A DNA stretch of 33,173 nt from Clostridiales bacterium (GTDB lineage: Bacteria; Bacillota; Clostridia; Christensenellales; Borkfalkiaceae). A model generated the notes under the pieces. The model was not told where the DNA came from. It saw only the letters and a program-made list of their open reading frames with translations, and ran no database searches. This document shows, in pieces, positions 23,216 to 30,773 of the stretch; positions within the stretch are counted from its first letter, which is position 1; the number at the start of each line of letters is the position of its first letter. Made by a program: the position numbers and the translations under genes. Location of the stretch: the NCBI GenBank assembly GCA_015055735.1, contig SVHP01000017.1, positions 1 through 33,173 on the forward strand. Direction: 5' to 3'.

Positions 23216-24733
23216 ATGAAGAAGTTATTATTTAGCAAAATTAAAGAATCATTATTTTCAATATTGCCGGTAACGCTTATCGTTATAATATTGAACTTTA
23301 CACCACTCGTTAATCTTTCGATAGAAGAGGTGGTGATTTTTAGCGTGTCGGCGTTATTTTTAGTATTGGGGATAGGGTTCTTTACGCTCGGCGCTGATAT
23401 TGCTATGACGCCTATGGGCGAACACGTAGGTGCTGGGCTTGTTAAAGCTAAAAACCTAAAAGTATTGATGCTTGTCTGCTTTATTTTAGGCTTTTTCATA
23501 ACGGTTGCAGAGCCTGACCTAACCGTTTTAGCCGATCAAGTGGGTAGTAAACTCATAATAATTTTCGTAGGGCTTGGCGTTGGGCTTTTCTTAGTGCTAT
23601 CAATAATTAAAATCGTGTTCAAAAAAGATCTAGCAAGTATGCTTATATATTTTTATATGGTACTATTTGCTTTGGCTTTACTCGTATTATCAATAGATCC
23701 TGAAAATTCCAATTTAATACCGTTATCGTTTGACTCGGGTGGGGTAACGACAGGGCCTATTACCGTTCCATTTATAATGGCGCTCGGCGTTGGTATAGCT
23801 GCGACTATTGGTGGAAGAAATTCTAACGAAAACAGTTTCGGGCTTGTTGCTATGTGTTCAGTAGGTCCGATTTTGGCTGTTTTAATATTAAGCGTTGTTA
23901 ACGGTGGGGACATGTCAGCGCCAAACGTTAACGACTATATGTTACCAAACGATATCGTCGCTAGCATTTTTTCTACCCTTTTAACGACGGCTAAGGACGT
24001 TACAATCGCTCTAGGGCTTGTAGTAGCGTTTTTCTTTATAATCAATTTTATACTATTGAAACTGCCAAAGAAAAAAATTATTCAAATTATAATAGGTACG
24101 CTTTTCACTTACGTTGGCTTAATCGTGTTCCTAACGGCAGTACACGTAGGATTTATGCCTATCGGCTTTAAGATGGGGCAAGAACTTGCCAAAACGTCGT
24201 CTATTGCAGTCACGGTTGTTGGGTTCGTTCTTGGGCTTGTGGTAGTTTTAGCAGAGCCTGCCGTTCACGTTTTGAATAAGCAAGTAGAAGAAATTACTCA
24301 CGGCACGGTGTCTAAGAAGGCGATGATGATAGCGTTAAGCATAGGTGTTGGCTTGTCAATTTGTCTATCGGTAATAAGAATTATCTTTGGATTTTCTATT
24401 TTGTACTACTTGATACCTGGCTATTTAATTTCGTTAGGGCTATCATTTTTTGTTCCGAAAATTTACACGGCGATTGCGTTCGACTCGGGTGGTGTTGCGT
24501 CAGGTCCGTTAACGTCAACCTTTATATTGCCGTTCGCAATAGGGACGTGTGTTGCGCTCGGTGGAAATATTTTGTCCGATGCGTTCGGTATAGTCGCTAT
24601 GGTTGCCATGACTCCACTTATTACTATTCAACTTTTGGGCTTTACTTCGCTCTTTAGAAAGAGACGTGCTGAAAAGCTTGCGATGAAGAAGATTTTGGGC
24701 GAAAAAGACGACCAAATTATTCGTTTTTTGTAG
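23216..24733 (+). CDS. DUF1538 integral membrane protein
   Basis: The 505-residue protein is hydrophobic throughout, with about 12-14 membrane segments. It is an internal duplication: MTPMGEHVG (64-72) matches FMPIGFKMG (313-321), AEPDLTVL (98-105) matches AEPAVHVL (346-353), and FDSGGVTTGP (172-181) matches FDSGGVASGP (422-431). All pairs are offset by about 249 residues, the mark of a two-fold transporter or channel fold with the FDSGG loops as likely core. The family's function is unknown to me. Two PII-like genes follow directly (9 bp gap, then an overlap), and PII proteins commonly regulate transporters, so a PII-gated transporter is a reasonable inference. The ribosome site is weak (ACGGAA). 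Confidence 0.88.
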   Translation: MKKLLFSKIKESLFSILPVTLIVIILNFTPLVNLSIEEVVIFSVSALFLVLGIGFFTLGADIAMTPMGEHVGAGLVKAKNLKVLMLVCFILGFFITVAEPDLTVLADQVGSKLIIIFVGLGVGLFLVLSIIKIVFKKDLASMLIYFYMVLFALALLVLSIDPENSNLIPLSFDSGGVTTGPITVPFIMALGVGIAATIGGRNSNENSFGLVAMCSVGPILAVLILSVVNGGDMSAPNVNDYMLPNDIVASIFSTLLTTAKDVTIALGLVVAFFFIINFILLKLPKKKIIQIIIGTLFTYVGLIVFLTAVHVGFMPIGFKMGQELAKTSSIAVTVVGFVLGLVVVLAEPAVHVLNKQVEEITHGTVSKKAMMIALSIGVGLSICLSVIRIIFGFSILYYLIPGYLISLGLSFFVPKIYTAIAFDSGGVASGPLTSTFILPFAIGTCVALGGNILSDAFGIVAMVAMTPLITIQLLGFTSLFRKRRAEKLAMKKILGEKDDQIIRFL

Positions 24734-24742
24734 GAGGGAACT

Positions 24743-25174
24743 ATGCCTAAAAAAATGATTATAAAACCTATCAGTTTGAAGCAAGTTAAACCCGTTTCCA
24801 CTAAGAAACAGGTTTCTAGCGTTCGCAAACTCAAGATTTTAATTACTATCGTAGATAGAAGTAAAACGCTGTTTTATCTAGACTTACTAGAGCAGTTTGA
24901 AGTAAACGTTCAAACGGTTTTGTACGGAAAAGGTACTGCAAATTCGCAAATCTTAAATAAACTAGGGCTTGTTGAATCGGATAAATCGGCTATCGTTTCT
25001 TGGATTAGGGAAGATAAGATAAAAGAAGCGTTAGAAACCTTAAACGAAAAATTCCAAACGGTTAAAAACGGCAAAGGTATTGCCTATACTATTCCACTCG
25101 ATAGAATTATCGGCGTTTCTTCCTATCAACTGCTCAGCAACGATAGGACGGTTAAAGAAGGGGGTAAAAAATAA
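24743..25174 (+). CDS. PII-like regulator with basic N-terminal tail (first)
   Basis: This 143-residue protein has a ferredoxin-like PII core from about residue 29 (LKILITIVD) to 126. It includes VLYGKGTA (59-66) and NGKGIAYTIPLDRIIGV (109-125), which correspond to the beta-4/5 region of PII proteins that end in a D-G-K-I-F-V-L-P-type strand. The T-loop is short and lacks the uridylylated tyrosine context of GlnB. An extra lysine-rich tail of about 28 residues precedes the core. AGGAGG lies just before the start. Its last base overlaps the next gene (TAATG). It is likely a nucleotide-sensing partner of the DUF1538 protein. Confidence 0.78.
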   Translation: MPKKMIIKPISLKQVKPVSTKKQVSSVRKLKILITIVDRSKTLFYLDLLEQFEVNVQTVLYGKGTANSQILNKLGLVESDKSAIVSWIREDKIKEALETLNEKFQTVKNGKGIAYTIPLDRIIGVSSYQLLSNDRTVKEGGKK

Positions 25175-25512
25175 TGAAAAAAGGTTATAAATGTATTTTA
25201 GCAATAGTTAATAACGGCTTTTCAGAACAAGCTATGGACACGGCTAAAGCGTGTGGCGCAAAGGGTGGCACTATCCTTCAAGGTAGGGGCACTATTTCTA
25301 AGGACGCCGAAAAGTTTTTCAATATTTCTATTTCTCCCGAAAAAGAAATCGTTATGATTTTAGCAAAAGCAGACCTAGTTGACGCTATCTTAAAAGGTCT
25401 TTATGCTTCAATCGGCACGGCAACACAAGCGCAAGGTATAGCGTTCGCACTTCCTGTTGACGAAGTAGTCGGCTTAGACCAAGAAAAAGAAGTTAAAGAA
25501 ACGAAAGAATAA
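25174..25512 (+). CDS. PII-like regulator (second)
   Basis: The 112-residue protein is a PII-like fold without the N-terminal tail of its neighbour: KCILAIVNNG (6-15), GGTILQGRGT (31-40), EIVMILAK (58-65) and QGIAFALPVDEVVGL (87-101). As in that neighbour the T-loop is short. The start shares TAATG with the previous gene, so the two are probably made in matched amounts and could form a mixed trimer. A sugar-acid dehydratase gene follows after 46 bp. Confidence 0.78.
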   Translation: MKKGYKCILAIVNNGFSEQAMDTAKACGAKGGTILQGRGTISKDAEKFFNISISPEKEIVMILAKADLVDAILKGLYASIGTATQAQGIAFALPVDEVVGLDQEKEVKETKE

Positions 25513-25558
25513 TAAATCCATAATAAATATTTTTAACTAAAGAAAAAAGGAGCGAAAA

Positions 25559-26707
25559 ATGAAAATTACTAAGATAGAGCCGATCTTGGCTGGGAATAGA
25601 CACTTATTCGTGAAAGTTCATACTGACGAAGGCATCGTTGGACTCGGTGAGTCGGGGCTATGGGCGATGAGAGAGGGTGTAGTTGGTACTCTTAAATGTT
25701 TAGAGCCTGTTATCGTAGGCGAGGACGTTAATAGAATTAACTTCATAAACGAAAGGTTATATGAAGAACATCAATTCAAGGGCATGAATATTCAAAGCGC
25801 AATATCGGCGATTGACCTTGCTCTTTGGGATATAAAGGGTAAAGCGTTGGGCGTTCCCGTATACGATTTATTCGGTGGGAAATATAGGGATAAAATTCGT
25901 GTATGGCGTCCTATTACCCCTAATAACGATAAAGAATTGTTTAGGGCGTTATTGCTTGAGGCAAAATCAGACGGCTTTACTGCAGTTAGAATTAACCCTT
26001 GTAGAGATATGGAAGGTTGGGCTACTTCTAAGCGTTTAGCGACCATGTACGATAGGATTGCATTTGCAAGAGAAGTTTTGGGTGACGAAATTGATATTGC
26101 AATAGAAATTCATAGAGAAATTAACGGTGACGAGTCGTTAATGCTTTGCAAAATGCTTGAAAAACTTAACATACTATTCTTTGAAGACCCTATTCGTTCG
26201 GAAAATATTGAAACCTTAAAGGACTTTACGGCAAAGACGACAGTGCCTATCGCAGCAGGGGAGAGATGTATCAGTATTCAAGAATTTGAGATGATGCTAA
26301 ACGCAGGCATGAGAATTGCAAGACCTGACACGTGTACGCTAGGGGGCTTTACGGGCAGTATGAAGGTTTGTGCGCTCGCTGAAGCGCATCACGCTTATAT
26401 CGTGCCACACGTTCCTGTAAGCGTTATCAATATTGCGTCGAGTTTGCATATGGCGGCTGTAATTCCTAACTTTTTGATTATGGAAACTTTCCCACCTAAG
26501 ACTTTTAACCAAGCGCTAGACTGTATGGGTGAATATAAGTTTAAGTTGAAGGACGGATATATGGAAATACCTAACGGACCAGGTTGGGGTGTTGAACTTG
26601 CTGACGATATAAATAAGAAAACTCCGTACGTGACTATTCCTTGGCGACTTGACGACCATAATTGTTACGGTGGGGCTGATACTACCGATAAGGTAAATAA
26701 AAAGTAA
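25559..26707 (+). CDS. Enolase-superfamily sugar-acid dehydratase (DgoD/ManD-like)
   Basis: The 382-residue protein has the mandelate racemase/muconate lactonizing fold. Its active-site positions nearly coincide with those of galactonate dehydratase DgoD (D183, H185, E209, E235, H285): E183-I-H185, E209 in FFEDP, E235 in AAGER and H284 in VPHVP. The first metal ligand is Glu instead of Asp. The expected reaction is removal of water from a hexonate-type acid to give a 2-keto-3-deoxy acid, the substrate type of a DapA-family aldolase like the one at 9835. AAAGGAG precedes the ATG. A terminator follows at 26731-26767. The exact sugar acid cannot be read from the sequence. Confidence 0.88.
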   Translation: MKITKIEPILAGNRHLFVKVHTDEGIVGLGESGLWAMREGVVGTLKCLEPVIVGEDVNRINFINERLYEEHQFKGMNIQSAISAIDLALWDIKGKALGVPVYDLFGGKYRDKIRVWRPITPNNDKELFRALLLEAKSDGFTAVRINPCRDMEGWATSKRLATMYDRIAFAREVLGDEIDIAIEIHREINGDESLMLCKMLEKLNILFFEDPIRSENIETLKDFTAKTTVPIAAGERCISIQEFEMMLNAGMRIARPDTCTLGGFTGSMKVCALAEAHHAYIVPHVPVSVINIASSLHMAAVIPNFLIMETFPPKTFNQALDCMGEYKFKLKDGYMEIPNGPGWGVELADDINKKTPYVTIPWRLDDHNCYGGADTTDKVNKK

Positions 26708-26730
26708 AAAATTATAATAATAACTAAGAT

Positions 26731-26769
26731 AAAAAGAGAACAAAGTTAAAAACTTTGCTCTCTTTTTTT
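26731..26769. terminator. Intrinsic terminator between convergent genes
   Basis: AAAAAGAGA plus CAAAGTT (26731-26747) pair with AACTTTG plus TCTCTTTTT (26751-26767) with a single A/C mismatch and a 3-base loop. T runs continue to 26769, and the A run at the other side serves the minus strand. Confidence 0.88.
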
Positions 26770-26807
26770 ATGTCAAATTTACTTACGTTTGTTTTTATTT
26801 TGGTTTA

Positions 26808-28124
26808 TTAGTCGATAAATTCTTTGTTGATATCGACAACTCTCTTTTCTTTTCTTGCAATTTCAGCAGCGTAGCAAATCAAGTGTCCCTTAATAGAATC
26901 GTTTATATCGGTTGTAGAAAGAGAACTGTTGTCGCCACGAAGAAGAGCAAGCAAGTCTTTCATAATGAAATAGTCCCCACCGTAGTGACCTTCCATAGAT
27001 TGACCGTCGCCATCCAAAGAGAAGAGTTTATCCAAATCGTAAACCACTTTTTGTTCACGAAGGTGATGTTCTTTTTCACAGTTAAAATACTTGAAAAGCG
27101 TAAATTTATTTTCTTCAACAGCGCCAACGAGTTCGCCTCTATCTCCGACTATATGTATGTTTCTACCTGCGATAGTAGTGCCACCGATCATATTTAGGGT
27201 AGCGATAGAGCCGTTCTTAAATTCAACGCTAACGCATTGACGGTCAACTATATCCATATCCGTTTTATAAACGCATTTTCCGTAAACGTTAGTCTTTAGG
27301 TATTCTCTTTTTTCTTCCTCGGTAATTTCAGAGATAGGTTTTCCCATTTCGAGCCAAGTATATTGTGGACAGAAATCCTTTTTAAGTTCAAAATCGTAAG
27401 CGTTGAATAAGCACTCGTCTTTTCTTGGACAGTTATAGCAATATTCGGTCGAATCCTTTGGTGCATTTTCAGGTACGTATTGATTTCTCGAGCCGAAGCT
27501 AGAAACGTTTACAGGCTCGGTGTGGCTGTTTAGCCAGCACATAAGGTCAGTATCGTGGCAACATTTAGCGAGTAAAAGCCCAGAGCCACAGTCCTTTTCG
27601 TTACGCCATTTTCCACGAACGTAAGCATTGATAAAGTGGCCGTGCCAAACGTGTTCGTTCATTTGAATACTAGTTACCGTACCGATAGCACCACTCTCTA
27701 TTAGTTCTTTCATTGTTAGATAGAATTTAATGTATCTTAAAACGTGGCAAACTATAACTTTACAGTCGTTTTTATTTGCTAACGCTTGAATTTCTAAAAG
27801 TTCATCAACGTTTGCAGTTATAGGCTTTTCTAAAAGTAAGTTGTATTTTTTATTTAATAGTTTAATGGTCGTTTCATAGTGAAGGGCGTCCATAGTGCCG
27901 TTGATAACGAAGTCACACTTAACGTCCTTGCTTAAAAATTCGTCTAAGCTGTTAAAGAGCATATCGTCGTTTAGAGAAAAACATTTTTTTGCTTCTTGTA
28001 GTTTATATGGCGCAACGTCGATAACACCCACTACTTCAAGTTCTTCAGGGTGTTGCAGTGCGTATTTAGAATAGTTTTGGCATCTGTTTCCGTATCCTAA
28101 AAGGACACAAGTTTTCTTTTCCAT
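26808..28124 (-). CDS. Gfo/Idh/MocA-family oxidoreductase with cysteine cluster
   Basis: The 438-residue protein has a Rossmann start VLLGYGNRC (7-15), LLEKPIT (97-103) with the E-K-P lysine at 100, and CCHDTDLM (188-195) with H190 as catalytic candidate. A GGTTIAGR segment near residue 320 fits the glycosidase-type (GH109-like) or dehydrogenase members. Four cysteines, C229-x2-C232-x5-C238-x13-C252, sit in an insert and look like a zinc or iron-sulfur site. No signal peptide. AAGGAGA precedes the ATG on the minus strand. It lies downstream of, and in line with, the glycosidase-like gene at 28314 but has its own promoter. Substrate unknown. Confidence 0.85.
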   Translation of the reverse strand: MEKKTCVLLGYGNRCQNYSKYALQHPEELEVVGVIDVAPYKLQEAKKCFSLNDDMLFNSLDEFLSKDVKCDFVINGTMDALHYETTIKLLNKKYNLLLEKPITANVDELLEIQALANKNDCKVIVCHVLRYIKFYLTMKELIESGAIGTVTSIQMNEHVWHGHFINAYVRGKWRNEKDCGSGLLLAKCCHDTDLMCWLNSHTEPVNVSSFGSRNQYVPENAPKDSTEYCYNCPRKDECLFNAYDFELKKDFCPQYTWLEMGKPISEITEEEKREYLKTNVYGKCVYKTDMDIVDRQCVSVEFKNGSIATLNMIGGTTIAGRNIHIVGDRGELVGAVEENKFTLFKYFNCEKEHHLREQKVVYDLDKLFSLDGDGQSMEGHYGGDYFIMKDLLALLRGDNSSLSTTDINDSIKGHLICYAAEIARKEKRVVDINKEFID

Positions 28125-28173
28125 TTTGAGTCTCCTTATATAGTGAAAAATATTATAAAATATTTACGTGATG

Positions 28174-28202
28174 ATTGTATCATAATATAGTTTAATTTAC
28201 AA
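28174..28202 (-). promoter_or_regulatory. Putative promoter of the minus-strand oxidoreductase
   Basis: On the minus strand TTGTAA (28202-28197) and TACAAT (28179-28174) are 17 bp apart; matches are 4 of 6 and 5 of 6. A second TATAAT lies nearer the gene without a good -35. Confidence 0.45.
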
Positions 28203-28313
28203 GTATTTAATAAAAATATCAGCAAAAACAAAGCAATTTTTTACTTTTTTATCGATATTTTAACCGTAAAAAATCGTATGTTAAAAATTGTATATTTAGT
28301 TTTTTATTAACTA

Positions 28314-30443
28314 TTAAAATTGGTCGATTAACGAGTTGGCTTTTTTGTATTTTGGAATTTTTACGTTAAGTTCGTAATCTAGTTGTCTTAATTTCCACTC
28401 CAAACTCTTTTGGTCGCAGGTATATTCCATACTAGGCTCCCAACCTAATCTCGAATCGTACTTAACTATATTTATAGTATCTTCAACGTTTTCCTTTTCT
28501 CCTTTCAAAAGCGAAATTAGTTGAGCGATATATTCGTCCGCTAGTTCCCTAGTGTTTGCGATAGAGAGTTTTTGCTTGATTATAAAATGCTTTTTAACGT
28601 TTAAGCCTGTGATGATAGTATTTTTAATAAATCTAACCAAAAGCATAAACTTTTGCAAGTTTTCGTTTGGCTCTGGGATAGTTAAAAGCGTCCAATAGCA
28701 GTTGTAAGCAAGTTGAAGCATGCTTTCAAGCGACTTGATTTCCTGTCTAATTCTAACCCCCGATAACGAATTGTTTCCGTCAAGGTCTTGGGTGTATTCG
28801 CCAAAGTAAATTCTATTACCGAACATAGCGTGCTTTTTAGAAGGTATTCTACCTTGGTCTGGAATAGGCGACGGCAAGCCGTTAAACTGGCTTGACCATA
28901 GTGGGTAAGAAGGACCTATCCTAAACGCACCGTATTGATCTTCGTTAGTAGGTATGTAGTATTCTATTGCCTTACTTAGGTAAGCAGTTGCACGCCTAAT
29001 AGTAGGTACGTTCTTTTCGCCAAAATCCCTTGCCAAAATCTTATCTAGCGTTTTGTCAAGGCTTTCGATAGGGGTAAAGAAGGCTTGCTTTGCTAGATCC
29101 CCTATAAAAGACGGGTGAAAGCCGTAGTGGATAGATTCGTAAAATCCTGCTAAGTTATAATCGGCTTTTGCTTTTTGAAGTGCCTTATAACGCTTAATCC
29201 ATTGTTCAGGCATAGGCTCGTAAGGAACTACGCCGAAATCCCACGTTCTACCAGCCGTGTTAGTGATAGATAAAAGTCTTATACCACGTTCTTTTGCAAC
29301 TTTGGCTTCGCTTACGAAATATTTGCTTGGACCAACGAAAGATAGAGAATAATCCCAAACGTTCTCTACGATGTTGCCCACTTTATATTGCTCGAACATA
29401 TCGAAAGTTGCGCAAATACTGATATCGGTAGGTATCGCTTTAAGAAGTTTAATCCTATCTTCCTCAGGTGCGTAGCCCCAATTATACGTGCAGAAGATAA
29501 CTTCACAAGTATCGCTCTTTTTTCTAACGGCGTCCCTAATCATAGTAATCCATTCAGGGTAGTCGGAGCAAGGCCACCAACCAGGGCTAACCTTTCCTGT
29601 TGGGATATTGTCTATATAGTTTTTAGAGTGTGGGGCAAGTCCAACCTTTGGGTCACGACTGTTAAAGTTAGAACATTCGCCTTCGACCATAATGCCTTTA
29701 ATAATAGGGCAAACGTCAAAAATTTCCCCGTAAAGTTTATCGTAATATTCTTGCGCCCCGTCGTCGGTCGGGTGCATTTCGTTTGGTGCGTAAATTTCAA
29801 CGTAAACGTCCACGCCGTACTTTTTAGCCCTTTGGGCAATAAGGTTTACGTCGATAGGGTTGCCCATTTTATCGGTGTATGGATCTTTTAGCCATAAATC
29901 AATAGCGTCTTCGCCACGATGCGCCATTAACATAAAGGCTTCGTCAGGGTAAGAAAACATTCCAAACGGCGATTGAACTATTCTAGGCGAGAAAAGCGCC
30001 TTTCTTTCTATTGTACCTGCGCTTATATAAGGCGCATGTATGTAATTCATCATATCTTCAAGATAGTAAAGCCCTTGCGCAATACCCCTTGGGTCGTATC
30101 CTTCGAGCAATATAGCCTTGCTAGTCGTCTTTATTCTGTAACCCATATAACCGCTAGCCTTTCCTAAATCTTGGTTAAGACAAATCGTCAAAGTCTTGGC
30201 TTTTTTAGATTGGGCAAGCTTAACGCTAACACAAACGTTCATCGAAGTAAATAAATAGTCTTCAAAATCCCTAACGGCAGTCATAATAACTTGATCGATA
30301 TCTAGGTCTTTAACGATAATTTGCACGTCGTCGTCAAAAACGAAATCGGTCTTTTTCGGCTCAACCGAAAGGTCTCTAATATCTTTTTTGTGAACCTGTA
30401 AAAGTTGGGTTTTAAATTGGTAATTTTTTTCTAATTTTGGCAT
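28314..30443 (-). CDS. GH20/GH67-like glycosidase candidate, cytosolic
   Basis: The 709-residue protein has no signal peptide. Residues about 85-135 (LTICLNQDLG, GYRIKTTSKAILLEG, DPRGIAQGLYYLEDMM) match the small alpha/beta domain that precedes the barrel in GH20 and GH67 enzymes. From about 150 a TIM-barrel-like part follows, with YVEIYAP (214-220), KGIMVEGECSNF (249-260; E254 and E256 are acid candidates), EVIFCTYNWG and ATFDMFEQ. The C-terminal 200 residues look helical. Alpha-glucuronidase- or hexosaminidase-like activity is possible; no precise family is claimed. AAGGAT precedes the ATG. The promoter and a CG-only palindrome at 30461-30474 suggest repressor control. It is divergent from a sugar ABC importer, a likely source of its substrate. 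Confidence 0.7.
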   Translation of the reverse strand: MPKLEKNYQFKTQLLQVHKKDIRDLSVEPKKTDFVFDDDVQIIVKDLDIDQVIMTAVRDFEDYLFTSMNVCVSVKLAQSKKAKTLTICLNQDLGKASGYMGYRIKTTSKAILLEGYDPRGIAQGLYYLEDMMNYIHAPYISAGTIERKALFSPRIVQSPFGMFSYPDEAFMLMAHRGEDAIDLWLKDPYTDKMGNPIDVNLIAQRAKKYGVDVYVEIYAPNEMHPTDDGAQEYYDKLYGEIFDVCPIIKGIMVEGECSNFNSRDPKVGLAPHSKNYIDNIPTGKVSPGWWPCSDYPEWITMIRDAVRKKSDTCEVIFCTYNWGYAPEEDRIKLLKAIPTDISICATFDMFEQYKVGNIVENVWDYSLSFVGPSKYFVSEAKVAKERGIRLLSITNTAGRTWDFGVVPYEPMPEQWIKRYKALQKAKADYNLAGFYESIHYGFHPSFIGDLAKQAFFTPIESLDKTLDKILARDFGEKNVPTIRRATAYLSKAIEYYIPTNEDQYGAFRIGPSYPLWSSQFNGLPSPIPDQGRIPSKKHAMFGNRIYFGEYTQDLDGNNSLSGVRIRQEIKSLESMLQLAYNCYWTLLTIPEPNENLQKFMLLVRFIKNTIITGLNVKKHFIIKQKLSIANTRELADEYIAQLISLLKGEKENVEDTINIVKYDSRLGWEPSMEYTCDQKSLEWKLRQLDYELNVKIPKYKKANSLIDQF

Positions 30444-30460
30444 AACTCTATCCTTATAAA

Positions 30461-30474
30461 AAACGCGCGCGTTT
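30461..30474. promoter_or_regulatory. Perfect CG-only-core palindrome, candidate operator
   Basis: AAACGCGCGCGTTT is a perfect 14-bp palindrome with eight alternating C/G in a very AT-rich setting. It sits just downstream of the expected transcription start of the glycosidase-like gene, between promoter and ribosome site, a usual place for a repressor site. Confidence 0.6.
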
Positions 30475-30486
30475 ATTTTTTATGTT

Positions 30487-30515
30487 ATTATACACCCTTT
30501 GGGAGTGTAAATCAA
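30487..30515 (-). promoter_or_regulatory. Promoter of the glycosidase-like gene
   Basis: On the minus strand TTGATT (30515-30510) and a perfect TATAAT (30492-30487) are 17 bp apart. The spacer contains an imperfect dyad (ACAC...GTGT, 30492-30508). Confidence 0.6.
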
Positions 30516-30594
30516 TAACGAAAGAACAATTTTTTGTATCTTTATTCTCTCTCGTTTAGTGTTAACAAAAAGTACCAAAAATAGCGAAATTATA

Positions 30595-30690
30595 GCATTT
30601 TTGCCAAAAAAGTAATAAAAATGCCATAAAAAGTATCATTTGTGAAACAATGAGCCGTTTAATTTATTTTTTCATTTGTGTGAAAAATGA
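30595..30690. promoter_or_regulatory. Cluster of inverted repeats upstream of the ABC promoter
   Basis: GCATTTTT (30595-30602) is repeated inverted as AAAAATGC at 30617-30624. Two related dyads follow: TCATTTGTGAAACAATGA (30636-30653) and TCATTTGTGTGAAAAATGA (30672-30690), spaced 36 bp start to start. They end 24 bp before the -35 and are candidate activator sites. Confidence 0.45.
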
Positions 30691-30713
30691 CACTTTTTTC
30701 TTAAAGTAGGTTA

Positions 30714-30742
30714 TTGAATAGCAAAAGGGGGTAGTGTATAAT
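30714..30742 (+). promoter_or_regulatory. Promoter of the sugar ABC operon
   Basis: TTGAAT (30714-30719) and a perfect TATAAT (30737-30742) are 17 bp apart. GGAGGAG at 30761-30767 precedes the ATG at 30774. Confidence 0.7.
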
Positions 30743-30773
30743 AGAAAAAAATATTTTTTCGGAGGAGAAAAAA

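Larger units (their letters stand above)
30444..30773. other. 330-bp divergent control region
   Basis: It contains no gene. It holds the minus-strand promoter and palindrome of the glycosidase-like gene (30461-30515), three plus-side inverted repeats (30595-30624, 30636-30653, 30672-30690), and the plus-strand promoter and ribosome site of the sugar-binding protein (30714-30767). Confidence 0.8.

Noticed and set aside
29388..29891. 167-codon plus-strand frame within the glycosidase-like gene
   Set aside because: It lies wholly antisense in a continuous 709-codon gene and has no start signals.
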